From assembly GCF_003185805.1 (NCBI RefSeq), contig NZ_QHJY01000112.1:1-40663 (forward strand): a stretch of 40,663 nt of DNA, written 5' to 3'. Shown one piece after another: positions 1-7,581 of the stretch (positions within the stretch are counted from its first letter, which is position 1; every line of letters starts with the position of its first letter). Position numbers and translations under genes: made by a program. Below the pieces are notes generated by a model that worked only from the letters and a program-made list of their open reading frames with translations, did not search any database and had not been told where the DNA came from. Source of the DNA: Caulobacter sp. D5 (lineage in GTDB: Bacteria; Pseudomonadota; Alphaproteobacteria; Caulobacterales; Caulobacteraceae).

Positions 1-424
1 CCAGGGCGCGGACCTCGTCCAGGGTGATGGTCCCGGCGTGGCGCAGGCGCTTGGCCGCCGCCGGCTCGGCCAGCAGGGTCAGCAGGACGCGATAGTCGGC
101 TGCTGGCCAGGCGATCTCGCCCAGGTGCTCCAGCGCCCGGCGCAGGCCTTCGGGGGCGGGGTCGACGACCCGCCGCACGATCTTGCGCAGCGGCTCGTCC
201 AGCAGGCGGGCGACGTCCAGCGGCGCGGCGTCGCGCGGCTCGATCGCCAGCATCAGGCAGACGAGGTGGCGACGCGCGGCCGGCGCGGTCAGGAACGGCG
301 TATGGGGCGACGGCCACAGGGTGGCCAGCGTGTCGGCGTAGTCGGGCGCGATCAGGCGCAGCAGAGGCGAGGTAGTATGGGGCGAGGCGGTCAGGGACGG
401 CCCGGCCAGAGGCAGGACGGACAT
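1..424 (-). CDS. Hypothetical protein, C-terminus cut by window edge
   Basis: An open frame on the minus strand starts at the ATG ending at 424 and runs without a stop off the left edge, giving 141 visible residues. It begins MSVLPLAGPSL and is rich in Ala, Leu, Arg and Pro. Third positions are almost all G or C, as in the neighbouring genes, and the frame reads as a plausible folded helical protein (for example LLDEPLRKIVRRVVDP and ALEHLGEIAW). I see no signal peptide, transmembrane segment or family motif that I recognise. It lies downstream of the DUF4139 genes on the same strand, 270 bases away, so co-transcription is possible. No function is proposed. Confidence 0.7.
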   Translation of the reverse strand, partial: MSVLPLAGPSLTASPHTTSPLLRLIAPDYADTLATLWPSPHTPFLTAPAARRHLVCLMLAIEPRDAAPLDVARLLDEPLRKIVRRVVDPAPEGLRRALEHLGEIAWPAADYRVLLTLLAEPAAAKRLRHAGTITLDEVRAL

Positions 425-458
425 CGAAAAGCTCCGGACGCGGCCGGAGCGGCCGCGA

Positions 459-560
459 TCAGCGGTTGGAAATTGTGGGGCGAAGGGCCGGGCGCGCCTT
501 GGTCGACGCGCGCCATTCCGCCGGCATCGGCGGCTTCAGCTGTGCGACGAGGAAGGTCAT
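459..560 (-). CDS. Possible 33-residue small protein
   Basis: A short minus-strand frame starting MTFLVAQLKPPMPAEW and ending TISNR has about 85% G/C at third positions, like real genes here. It sits between the DUF4139 gene and the truncated gene, on the same strand. The start is poorly supported: GGAG lies about 12 bases upstream, further than usual. The frame also continues upstream to a GTG at 680 with weaker codon bias. The rest of 425-693 holds no other convincing gene. A GC-rich imperfect palindrome lies just before the truncated gene. Treat this as a candidate only. Confidence 0.25.
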   Translation of the reverse strand: MTFLVAQLKPPMPAEWRASTKARPALRPTISNR

Positions 561-693
561 GCGGCGGTTCGGCTCCGGAGACTGATCGGGAGCCGGCTGA
601 TCCCACGAGGCGCGGGTGAAGCGCAAGACCGGTGTTCGCCGATTTTGCGCATCGTCCGGTTGCTGTGGCGCTTGGGACACGCCAGGGGCGGCT

Positions 694-2265
694 TCAGCCC
701 GCGTGTCTCACGACGTAGCGGAAGAGCCGCGTCTCGCCCGGGGCCAGGGTCACGCGCCAGGCGACCTGGCCCTGGCGGATGTCGTGTTTCGCGGGTTCGG
801 ACACCACCTTGAAGAACTCGACGCCCGGATCGTGGCGGATCTCGAAGGTGACCGGGATCGACTTGTCGTTGGCCAGGTCGACCTCGTAGGTGCGGCGGAC
901 CATGGTCTTGCCGGCCCGCTTGTCCTCGACGAGGCGCGGGCGGGCGCGGACGTCCATGCCCTCGCCGATCACCAGGTCGGCGGGCTCGCCCACGGCGACG
1001 TCGCGCACGGCCTGCTCGCCGGCGAAGGTCGGCAGGCCGCCGACCGTCTCCATCACCGACAGGGCGCCGGAGGGCAGGGGCTTGCCCAGGCCTTCGGCGG
1101 CCTTGTTGTCGAGGCGCAGCACCACCTGCGGGGCGTTGGTCTCGTCGTCGTCCGCGTAGTCTCCCCAGGGGCTGACCGGCACGACATAGAGCCGCTGGTA
1201 GCGGACGTCCTTCAGGTCGAGGAAGGCCATCTGCTTGGTCTGGCGAGCCGCCACCGTCACCGGTTCGGGCAGGGTGTAGAGCTTGTAGTCGCCAAGGTCG
1301 GACTGCTCGGCGAGAGCCCGCTTGCGGGCGCCGGTGACCGCCACGGACTGCTGGACGGCGCGGTTGGCCATCATGACCGGCGCGGCCCTCGGCGGGGGAG
1401 GCGGCGGTGGGGGAGGGGGCGGCGGTGGCGGCGGCGCGCCGTGGGTCGTGGTGTCCATCGGCCAGCAGGCGCGGCTGGCCCGCACCACGCGCGGTCTGGG
1501 CGTATTGACCGGCACGCGCGACAGCTTGCCGGCCACCAGCTGGGTCGGAGCGTCGGCGAAGGTCGAGCCGGAGCTGTTCATCACGGTCAGCCAGCCCAGC
1601 AGGTCCAGCGTCTTGCCGTCGGGATTGAGGGTGGCGACGTAGTCGGCCTGCCAGTTCACGCCGATGGCCAGGTAGGTCAGGGTCAGGCGGTAGTCGCCGC
1701 CGGTGGGCACGTCGACCAGGGCCGACAGGGTCGGCTTGCTGGAAAGGCCGTCGGGCGCGCGCTCGAACACCAGGCGCTCGGGCCCGCCCGAGCAGCCCAG
1801 GGCCTCGACCCCGTCGGCGGTCCGGACCATCAGGCCGTCCGGGCCCTGGATCAGGGTGGCGTCGACCGTCACCTGGCGGCCGGTCTCGCGGTTGGTGCGC
1901 ACCACCTTGACCGGCTGGTCGAGAGAGCGCTCGACCAGGGTTCCGGGGCTGAGCAGGGCGTAGTCGTAGTTGCGCTCGACCGCGCCCTGCGGCAGGCCCT
2001 CGATGGCCGCGCTCTGCGGGATCAGGCCCTCGGCGACGCCGTCGAAGCGCAGCACGTGGCGGCCGGCCGGCAACGCGACCGTGCGGGTCTCGCTGACCAT
2101 CACCAGCCCCTGCTCGGCGGCCCGCTGTTTCTCCCAGGGCGACAGCGTCTGCACCGGCCCCTGGCCGTCGCGATAGAGGGTGACGGCCACGGCTTCCGGG
2201 GCGGCGGAGGGGATGGTTTCGGCGCGGGCGGCGATGGGCGCGCAGATGAGGGCGAGGGCGAGCAT
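694..2265 (-). CDS. DUF4139-family exported protein with a 15-proline tract
   Basis: A 523-residue protein paralogous to the next gene upstream; the two share domain order and many phrases (NYDYALLSPGTLVERS against NFDYDLLTPDKLMEKA; TQLVAGKLSRV against TQLVAGNVNQF). The start MLALALICAPIAARAETIPS gives a signal peptide. The frame is open further upstream, but that part is translated repeat sequence, so I start at 2265. Its Shine-Dalgarno GGGGGAGGG belongs to the adjacent palindromic repeat. Residues from about 200 on form the DUF4139 beta-rich region. In the middle lies a run of 15 consecutive prolines after HGA, encoded by mixed CCG, CCC, CCA and CCT codons. The C-terminus ends in FRYVVRHAG. 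The family's biochemical role is not settled; export to the periplasm or envelope is inferred. Confidence 0.85.
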   Translation of the reverse strand: MLALALICAPIAARAETIPSAAPEAVAVTLYRDGQGPVQTLSPWEKQRAAEQGLVMVSETRTVALPAGRHVLRFDGVAEGLIPQSAAIEGLPQGAVERNYDYALLSPGTLVERSLDQPVKVVRTNRETGRQVTVDATLIQGPDGLMVRTADGVEALGCSGGPERLVFERAPDGLSSKPTLSALVDVPTGGDYRLTLTYLAIGVNWQADYVATLNPDGKTLDLLGWLTVMNSSGSTFADAPTQLVAGKLSRVPVNTPRPRVVRASRACWPMDTTTHGAPPPPPPPPPPPPPPPRAAPVMMANRAVQQSVAVTGARKRALAEQSDLGDYKLYTLPEPVTVAARQTKQMAFLDLKDVRYQRLYVVPVSPWGDYADDDETNAPQVVLRLDNKAAEGLGKPLPSGALSVMETVGGLPTFAGEQAVRDVAVGEPADLVIGEGMDVRARPRLVEDKRAGKTMVRRTYEVDLANDKSIPVTFEIRHDPGVEFFKVVSEPAKHDIRQGQVAWRVTLAPGETRLFRYVVRHAG

Positions 2266-2269
2266 CAGA

Positions 2270-2404
2270 CCCTCCCCCTTCGGGGGGAGGTGTCGGCGAA
2301 GCCGACGGAGGGGGAAGTGGTCGCCGCTTTCAGCGATCGCACTCACCTCCGCAGGGACGTCCCCCTCCGGCCCTCCGGGCCACCTCCCCCTTCGGGGGGA
2401 GGGT
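2270..2404. repeat. Palindromic repeat, family A, copy 1
   Basis: Two outer hairpins of the form CCTCCCCCTTCGGGGGGAGG bracket inner stems (GTCGGCGAAGCCGAC and the GGCCCTCCGGGCC-type stem) in an inverted arrangement around a 40-base spacer. Related copies occur at 3896-4024, 18834-18944 and 21251-21379. It fills nearly the whole gap between the two DUF4139 genes, and its right arm provides the G-rich ribosome binding site of the downstream gene. Confidence 0.85.
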
Positions 2405-2426
2405 CTATCCGCGCGGCCCATCAGCC

Positions 2427-3809
2427 TCACCAGCCGTTGTCCACCGTGAAGGTCAGGACGGTCTCGCCGTTGGCGGGGACGGGCACGCTCCAGCCCAGGG
2501 TGCGGGCGTCGATGCGGCGGCTGGGCAGGCTCTCGTCGCTGACCTTGCCGTCGCGCAGCAGGCCGGCCTGGCGCAGCTCCACCGTCACGGCCTCGGGCCG
2601 GGCGTTGCGCACCACGTACTTCATGACGTAGCGCGAGCGGGTCTTGGACAGCTTCTCCTGCGAGACCAGGGTGGCCTGGCTGGAGACGTCGAAGGCCTCG
2701 CCGGTCCTGATCGACAGCTCCGAGCCGGCCGAGGTGTGGCCGATCTGGTTCTCGCCGATGAACTTCGGGTCGCCCGCCTGGTCGCGCATGTAGACGCGCA
2801 TCGTCCCGGCCGGCAGCTGGTCGCCCAGACCCTTCAGCTTGGAATTGCTGAACTGGATTGCGGTGATGGCCTTCTGCGGGTTCTCGTCGCTGGAGAAGCC
2901 GTATTCGCGCACCTCGTAGACCTTCTGGGCCGGCACGGCCTGGGCGCTGAGGAAGCCGACCTGCTTGTTCTGGTTGGCGGCGATCGTGGTGCGCTCGGGC
3001 AGGGGATAGATGTAGTAGTCGGCGATGCGCTCGCGGCCGCTGCTCTCGGTCCCGGCCGAGACCGAGCCGCGCACCGACGATCCGCCGCCGTTGAACTGGT
3101 TGACGTTGCCGGCCACCAGCTGGGTCTGGGCGTTGTCGAAGGCCGTGCCGGAATTGTTGCGCAGGGTGATCCAGCCCTGCAGGTCCAGCGCGTTCTTCTT
3201 CTCGTCGAACAGGGCGACATAGTCGGCCGCCCACGACAGGCCCGAGGTCAGGTAGCTGAGCGTCACGGGCGTGGGGCCGGCCTTGTCGGCGTTGACCGTC
3301 ACCGACAGGGTCGGGCGGGCGCGCAGGGTCTCGGGCACCTTGTCGAAGATCACCCGGGTGGGCACGCCGTCGTCGCGCAGCACCTCGATGCGGTCGCCGA
3401 TCTTCAGCACCACGCCCTCGTTGGCGGCCAGCACCGTGGCGGTCTCGGTGGTCTCCTTGCCGTCGCCGGGATTGGTGCGGACGATCTTGATCTGCCGCCC
3501 GACCGCCTTCTCCATCAGCTTGTCGGGGGTCAGCAGGTCGTAGTCGAAGTTCTGCTCGACCACGCCCAGGTTGGGCGAGGACAGGCTGACGGTCTCGGGG
3601 CGGATGGCGGCCGAGACGTCCTTGAACTCCAGCCGCTGGCGGCCGGCGGAGACGTCGATCGTCCGCTGGTCCTGAACCAAGGCGAGGTTGTTGTTGTAGA
3701 TGGTGACCGAGACCTTCGGCGGCGATGCGGTCTGGACGGGAGCGGTCTGAGCGACAGCGGTGGAAGCGGCGGCCACGCAGACGGTGGCGAACAAGGCGGC
3801 CCGAAGCAT
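2427..3809 (-). CDS. DUF4139-family exported protein
   Basis: A 460-residue protein with signal peptide MLRAALFATVCVAAASTAVAQ and an ATG preceded by GGGAGA. The body is the beta-rich DUF4139 type seen in the neighbouring paralogue: an N-terminal strand VSVTIYNNNLALVQDQR, a middle section LSYLTSGLSWAADYVALFD and a C-terminal section with YVMKYVVRNARPEAVTVELRQ. It lacks the proline tract of its neighbour. The two genes run in the same direction with only repeat sequence between them, so tandem duplication and possible co-transcription are inferred. Function is unknown; periplasmic or surface location follows from the signal peptide. The 86 bases upstream contain no clear promoter that I can name. 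Confidence 0.88.
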   Translation of the reverse strand: MLRAALFATVCVAAASTAVAQTAPVQTASPPKVSVTIYNNNLALVQDQRTIDVSAGRQRLEFKDVSAAIRPETVSLSSPNLGVVEQNFDYDLLTPDKLMEKAVGRQIKIVRTNPGDGKETTETATVLAANEGVVLKIGDRIEVLRDDGVPTRVIFDKVPETLRARPTLSVTVNADKAGPTPVTLSYLTSGLSWAADYVALFDEKKNALDLQGWITLRNNSGTAFDNAQTQLVAGNVNQFNGGGSSVRGSVSAGTESSGRERIADYYIYPLPERTTIAANQNKQVGFLSAQAVPAQKVYEVREYGFSSDENPQKAITAIQFSNSKLKGLGDQLPAGTMRVYMRDQAGDPKFIGENQIGHTSAGSELSIRTGEAFDVSSQATLVSQEKLSKTRSRYVMKYVVRNARPEAVTVELRQAGLLRDGKVSDESLPSRRIDARTLGWSVPVPANGETVLTFTVDNGW

Positions 3810-3895
3810 CGGCGCGACGTCTCCCTACTCTCTTTGCGGCCACGGTTTCACGGCTGCGCGGGAAAGTCGAGAGATTATGGGTGTAATATTAGACG

Positions 3896-4024
3896 CTCCC
3901 CCTGAAGGGGGAGCTGTCGCGGAGCGACTGAGGGGGATCTGATCTGTGAGCCGGCGGCCGCTCTGACCTCAGCAGGGACTTCCCCCTCCGGCCCTCCGGG
4001 GCCACCTCCCCCTTCAGGGGGAGG
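3896..4024. repeat. Palindromic repeat, family A, copy 2
   Basis: Outer hairpins CTCCCCCTGAAGGGGGAG and CCTCCCCCTTCAGGGGGAGG bracket inner stems (GTCGCGGAGCGAC and GGCCCTCCGGGGCC). It separates the DUF4139 promoter side from msrA and ends two bases from the msrA stop codon, where it could also act as a transcription or decay barrier. Confidence 0.85.
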
Positions 4025-4025
4025 A

Positions 4026-4607
4026 TCATTTCCCCCAAACCTGCGCCAGCCGGCGATCCCGCCCGCACCCCGTGCGGTAGAGGTGGTACTCGACCGAATT
4101 GTTCTTCGCGTAGTCGCGGTGATAGGCCTCGGCCGGCCAGAAGGTTTGCAGCGGCAGGATCTGGGCCTTCATCGTGCCGGTCTTCAGGCGCTTGGCGGCC
4201 TCGGCGCGGGAGCGCTCGGCGGCGGGGCGCTGCTCGGCGTCGACGAAGACGGCGGGGCGGTAGGAGGGGCCGCGGTCGCAGAACTGGCCTTCGTCGTCGG
4301 TCGGATCGACCAGCTTCCAGTAGCGCTGCAGCAGGAAGGCGTAGGGCAGTTTGGCCGGGTCATAGGTGACGCGGACGGCCTCGTAGTGGCCGCTGCGCTC
4401 GCTGGTCACGTCGCGATAGGTCGGGTTCTTCACGTGGCCGCCGGTGTAGCCGCTCTCGACCTTTACGACGCCGGGAATGCCCCGCATGTCGTTCTCCATG
4501 CACCAGAAGCAGCCGCCGGCGAAGACGGCGGTCCTGGTCGGCGCCGCCAGGGCCGCGACGGGGAGGGCGGTCGCGAGGGCGATCAGCAGCAGGAGGCGGC
4601 GAAGCAT
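4026..4607 (-). CDS. msrA: Peptide methionine-S-sulfoxide reductase, exported form
   Basis: A 193-residue MsrA that reduces the S epimer of methionine sulfoxide in oxidised proteins. The catalytic motif GGCFWCMEN lies near residue 33, followed by GYTGGHVKNPTYRDVTS and the His/Glu phrase GHYEAVRVTYDP. The C-terminal TGCGRDR carries a candidate resolving cysteine. I chose the ATG at 4607, preceded by AAGGA at normal spacing; it begins MLRRLLLLIALATALPVAAL, a good signal peptide, so the enzyme probably acts outside the cytoplasm. A longer frame from 4646 lacks a better ribosome site. It follows the two ACT-like genes by 64 bases on the same strand and may share their transcript. No MsrB domain is fused and no membrane partner gene is adjacent. 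Confidence 0.95.
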   Translation of the reverse strand: MLRRLLLLIALATALPVAALAAPTRTAVFAGGCFWCMENDMRGIPGVVKVESGYTGGHVKNPTYRDVTSERSGHYEAVRVTYDPAKLPYAFLLQRYWKLVDPTDDEGQFCDRGPSYRPAVFVDAEQRPAAERSRAEAAKRLKTGTMKAQILPLQTFWPAEAYHRDYAKNNSVEYHLYRTGCGRDRRLAQVWGK

Positions 4608-4671
4608 GGGCGGTCCTTTCGAGGCGTCGTCCATAGATACGGCCAAGCGGGCCGAAAGGTTTTGAACGAGC

Positions 4672-4947
4672 CTATCGCCAACCGTGGCCGACGCCGCGCA
4701 CCGCCGGAACCGCCGCCAGGCGCGCCGCGAGCGTGTGGGCCCGGTCGTCGCCCTGGTCGTCGATCTCCAGGCGGATGGCGATGTCGGCGCCCTCAGGCTG
4801 GGCGGTCAGGGCGCGCAGGCGCACCTGCTGCACGCTGGCCACGCCCAGCACCCGCATCAGGGTGTCGGGCGTGTCTTCAGCGGTGACGAGGAAGAGGCGG
4901 CGCCGATCCTCGCGAAATTTGTCGTCTTCCGGTTTGAGAAGGCTCAA
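4672..4947 (-). CDS. Small ACT-like protein, second of a coupled pair
   Basis: A 91-residue protein read from a TTG whose bases overlap the TGA of the preceding gene (TTGA, 4-base overlap), the usual sign of translational coupling. A GTG four codons upstream is the alternative start. The core RRLFLVTAEDTPDTLMRVLG, then VQQVRLRALTAQ and IAIRLEIDDQ, has the strand-helix-strand-strand-helix-strand pattern of ACT regulatory domains, ending with AVRGVGHGW. It resembles the first gene of the pair in layout. ACT domains bind amino acids or act as regulatory subunits, but no enzyme partner is adjacent, so the ligand is unknown. The ACT assignment rests on pattern and could be wrong. Confidence 0.7.
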   Translation of the reverse strand: MSLLKPEDDKFREDRRRLFLVTAEDTPDTLMRVLGVASVQQVRLRALTAQPEGADIAIRLEIDDQGDDRAHTLAARLAAVPAVRGVGHGWR

Positions 4948-5240
4948 GGCCGCACCCACTGATGTTCCACGCTGGCCGAGTTGACGCCGGGCCAGGCGGC
5001 CAGGTCGCGGGCGAGGAGGCGGGCGGCCTGGTCGCCCAGGTGGCGCACGCGCAGGGAGGCCTCGACCAGCTGGCCGACGGGCTTCAGGGACAGGTTGCAC
5101 AGCTCGGCGCCGCTGTCGGCCAGGCTCTGGCGCACGGCGTCCAGCGCGCTGGGGGCGTCCTGGGCGCAGAGGAACAGCTGGTGGACCGTGACGCCGTCAT
5201 GGTCGCTGTGGAAGGCTGGTGGGGAAGGCAGGTAGCTCAT
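4944..5240 (-). CDS. Small ACT-like protein, first of a coupled pair
   Basis: A 98-residue protein beginning MSYLPSPPAFHSDHDG. The ATG at 5240 has AAGGATC about nine bases upstream; a longer frame would run back into the terminator hairpin, so I reject it. The body (VTVHQLFLCAQDAPSALDAV, then ELCNLSLKPVG, then QLVEASLRVRHL, then LAAWPGVNSASVEHQW) fits an ACT/ferredoxin-like fold, similar in plan to the downstream partner. Such paired short ACT proteins resemble detached small regulatory subunits. It is preceded on its own strand by a strong hairpin with a T run, so transcription from upstream would stop before it unless read through. Ligand and partner are unknown. Confidence 0.72.
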   Translation of the reverse strand: MSYLPSPPAFHSDHDGVTVHQLFLCAQDAPSALDAVRQSLADSGAELCNLSLKPVGQLVEASLRVRHLGDQAARLLARDLAAWPGVNSASVEHQWVRP

Positions 5241-5287
5241 GTTCGAAGATCCTTTGAGTTTTTGAAGGACCGTCGGATCGCGCAACG

Positions 5288-5322
5288 AAAAAGCCCCGCT
5301 CCTTTCGGAGGCGGGGCTTTTT
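5288..5322. terminator. Bidirectional intrinsic terminator
   Basis: AAAAAGCCCCGC pairs with GCGGGGCTTTTT around a short CTCC...GGAG inner stem, giving T runs on both strands. On the minus strand it ends any transcript from the thiolase side and lies 47 bases before the ACT-like pair, so it could also act as an attenuator for them. Confidence 0.85.
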
Positions 5323-5368
5323 CAGATCTTGCGATCCTTCGGCTTGGTTTCTGGGGAACCCTTGTTCC

Positions 5369-5509
5369 CTAGTCTGCGCGCCGTCTTTGCCCCGTCCGTA
5401 CAGGCACGGTTTTAATCTGGGTAATCTTCGACATCATGGCGCACCACATCGCGACGCCGGCGGTGAGGCCAGTCGTAAACAGCGCGATGGTGGTGAAGTT
5501 CGACAGCAT
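5369..5509 (-). CDS. Possible 46-residue single-pass membrane protein
   Basis: The frame reads MLSNFTTIALFTTGLTAGVA, then MWCAMMSKITQIKTV and a basic tail RTGQRRRAD, with one clear membrane-spanning stretch and a positive C-terminus. No strong ribosome site precedes the ATG, and the frame is open upstream (LQAYWNPSDP before the Met), so the start is uncertain. It lies between the thiolase stop and the terminator at 5288-5322, on the same strand as both. I do not recognise a family. It could be a real small membrane protein or a chance frame. Confidence 0.4.
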   Translation of the reverse strand: MLSNFTTIALFTTGLTAGVAMWCAMMSKITQIKTVPVRTGQRRRAD

Positions 5510-5618
5510 GGGGTCGGAAGGGTTCCAGTAGGCTTGCAGGTCAACAGGTAACGCTTGCGGGCCCGCCGCGCAAGGTCTTGCCGCGCGACGGGCCTTAATG
5601 CCGCGGTTTGGGCAGATT

Positions 5619-6809
5619 TTAGGCGAGTTCGATGGCCATGGCCGTGGCCTCGCCGCCGCCGATGCACAGCGAGGCCAGGCCGCGCTTGGCCTTGCGAGCC
5701 TGGAGGGCAGAAATCAGGGTGCACAGGATGCGGGCGCCCGATGCGCCGATGGGGTGCCCCAGGGCGCAGGCGCCGCCGTTGACGTTCAGCCTGTCGTCCG
5801 GGATGCCCAGTTCCTTCTGGGCGATCATGGCCACGACGGCGAAGGCCTCGTTGACCTCGAACAGGTCGACGTCGTCGACGCTCCAGCCGGCGCGGGCCAG
5901 GGCCTTTCTCATGGCCGGCACGGGGGCGGTGGTGAACAGGCCCGGCTCATGGGCGTGGGCGGCGTGGCTGACGACGGTGGCGACCACCGTCAGGCCCAGG
6001 GCCTCGGCGATGCTCTTGCGGGTCATGACCAGGGCCGCGGCGCCGTCGCTGATCGAGCTGGAATTGGCCGCCGTGATCGACCCGTCGCGGGAGAAGGCCG
6101 GACGCAGGGTGGGGATCTTGGCCGGATCGGCCTTCAGCGGCTGCTCGTCGGTGTCGATGGTTTCGACGCCCTTGCGGGTGGTCACCGTCACCGGCGCGAT
6201 CTCGGCGGCGAAGGCTCCGCCCTCGACGGCGGCCTTGGCCTTGAGCAGGCCGCGCGTGGCGTAGTCGTCCATCGCCTCGCGGGTGAACTGGTAGTCGGCG
6301 GCCGTGTCCTCGGCGAAGGCGCCCATCAGCTTGCCGGGGGCGTAGGCGTCCTCCAGGCCGTCCAGGTACATGGAGTCCCAGATCTGGTCGTGGCCGATGC
6401 GGGCCCCGCTGCGGTGCTTGGCCATCAGGTAGGGCGCCCCGGTCATGCTCTCCATGCCGCCGGCAACGACCACGTCGGCGCTGCCGGCCAGCAGGGCGTC
6501 GTGGGCCATGATCGCCGCCTGCATGCCGCTGCCGCACATCTTGTTGACCGTCGTGGCCTCGACCGACTTGGGCAGGCCCGCGCCCAGGGCGGCCTGGCGG
6601 GCGGGGGCCTGGCCCAGGCCGGCCGGCAGCACGCAGCCCATGATGATCTGGTCGACCTTGTCACCCGAGAGCCCCGCGCGCTCCAGGGCCGCCTTGACGG
6701 CCGTCGCGCCCAGCTCGGTGGCCTTCACCCCGCCCAGCGCGCCCTGGAAGCCGCCCATCGGCGTGCGGGCGAAGCCGGCGATCACCACCGGATCGGCGTG
6801 CTTGGACAT
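5619..6809 (-). CDS. Acetyl-CoA C-acetyltransferase (thiolase)
   Basis: A 396-residue thiolase that condenses two acetyl-CoA to acetoacetyl-CoA or runs the reverse cleavage. The nucleophilic cysteine is in NKMCGSGMQA (Cys92), the catalytic His in GHPIGASGA (His352) and the second Cys in SLCIGGGEA (Cys382). Also typical are VNVNGGACALGHP and the ESMTGAPYL region. Length matches biosynthetic thiolases. The ATG at 6809 has GGAGCT eight bases upstream; a longer frame to 6872 has no such site. It is divergent from an HxlR regulator across 245 bases. It stands alone without reductase or synthase genes beside it, so a role in polyhydroxybutyrate synthesis or in fatty or amino acid breakdown cannot be decided here. 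Confidence 0.93.
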   Translation of the reverse strand: MSKHADPVVIAGFARTPMGGFQGALGGVKATELGATAVKAALERAGLSGDKVDQIIMGCVLPAGLGQAPARQAALGAGLPKSVEATTVNKMCGSGMQAAIMAHDALLAGSADVVVAGGMESMTGAPYLMAKHRSGARIGHDQIWDSMYLDGLEDAYAPGKLMGAFAEDTAADYQFTREAMDDYATRGLLKAKAAVEGGAFAAEIAPVTVTTRKGVETIDTDEQPLKADPAKIPTLRPAFSRDGSITAANSSSISDGAAALVMTRKSIAEALGLTVVATVVSHAAHAHEPGLFTTAPVPAMRKALARAGWSVDDVDLFEVNEAFAVVAMIAQKELGIPDDRLNVNGGACALGHPIGASGARILCTLISALQARKAKRGLASLCIGGGEATAMAIELA

Positions 6810-6983
6810 GGTTGAGCTCCAGATTGGTTTGTTTTGCGGCGGAATAGGCCCCGGATCGGCGCGCTTGCGCAAGCGTCTTGCCGAAATCTTTCCGAGAGCA
6901 AGAAGCGGCCGGCGGCGGAAGGGCGGCTCCCGTCGTCGGCCGGTCAGTCGAGCAATGAACCGAGAGAGTCAATTGCGATTAGA

Positions 6984-7004
6984 AACCTACTCTGGTTCGT
7001 ACTC
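6984..7004. promoter_or_regulatory. Candidate regulator site between thiolase and HxlR genes
   Basis: AACC-N6-GGTT forms an inverted repeat at 6984-6997, overlapped by two direct TACTC repeats (6988-6992 and 7000-7004) spaced 12 bases apart, about one helical turn. It lies in the divergent gap, 50-70 bases before the HxlR ATG. HxlR proteins often bind short repeats near their own gene. The assignment is inference from position and symmetry. Confidence 0.35.
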
Positions 7005-7054
7005 AAAAGCAACGGCCCTTGCATTCCCTCGCGGAACGCCGCACTTTCCTCCGT

Positions 7055-7561
7055 ATGGGTCGCACCGCCGATTACAGCCGCCAACGCTGCGCCATCGCCG
7101 CCACCCTCGAGGTCGTCGGCGATCCCTGGACCCTGCTGATCCTGCGCGACGCCTTCCAGGGCGTGCGGCGGTTCGAGCAGTGGCAGGACCGCCTGGGCGT
7201 GGCCCGCAACGTGCTGGCCGCCCGGCTCAAGAGCCTGGTCGGTCACGGGGTGATGGAGACCCGCCGCTATTCAGAGCGGCCGCCGCGCCATGAATATGTG
7301 CTGACCGCCAAGGGGCGCGATCTGTCGGCCGTGCTGCTGACCATGGCCGAGTGGGGCGATCGCCACGTCTATGGCGTGGGCAATGGGCCGGTGCGCTTCG
7401 TGCACAAGGCCTGCGGCTGCGACTTCCATCCCAAGCTGGCCTGCGAGGCCTGCGGTCAGGTGGTCGACAGCCGCGACCTGTCGCGGGTGATCCACGAGGG
7501 CCAGTCCCCGACCGTGGGGGAAGCGCTGGACGCGGTCGCGGTGAAGACGGCGGCCGAGTAG
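7055..7561 (+). CDS. HxlR-type winged-helix regulator with a four-cysteine tail
   Basis: A 168-residue DNA-binding regulator. The HxlR pattern is clear: Cys12 near the N-terminus, LEVVGDPWTLLILRDAFQGVRRF, LGVARNVLAARLKSLVGHGVM and RHEYVLTAKGRDL. I take the ATG at 7055; a TTG at 7019 would add 12 residues but has no better ribosome site, and no strong site precedes either. After the winged helix comes an extra segment with Cys120, Cys122, Cys130 and Cys133 (CGC...CEAC), which looks able to bind a metal or sense thiols. Cys12 is the redox-sensing position in some family members. Its divergent position suggests control of the thiolase gene or of itself; that is inference. Confidence 0.88.
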   Translation: MGRTADYSRQRCAIAATLEVVGDPWTLLILRDAFQGVRRFEQWQDRLGVARNVLAARLKSLVGHGVMETRRYSERPPRHEYVLTAKGRDLSAVLLTMAEWGDRHVYGVGNGPVRFVHKACGCDFHPKLACEACGQVVDSRDLSRVIHEGQSPTVGEALDAVAVKTAAE

Positions 7562-7581
7562 GGCGCGCCGCTTTTTCGATC

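Noticed and set aside
2270-2404. CRISPR-like array from the repeated CCTCCCCC units
   Set aside because: The units are inverted hairpins with irregular spacing, not direct repeats with uniform spacers, and no cas gene is near.
616-2631. Long plus-strand open frame opposite the DUF4139 genes
   Set aside because: It mirrors a real minus-strand gene; the product is a low-complexity Arg/Gly/Val/His-rich sequence with no motif, typical of antisense frames in GC-rich DNA.
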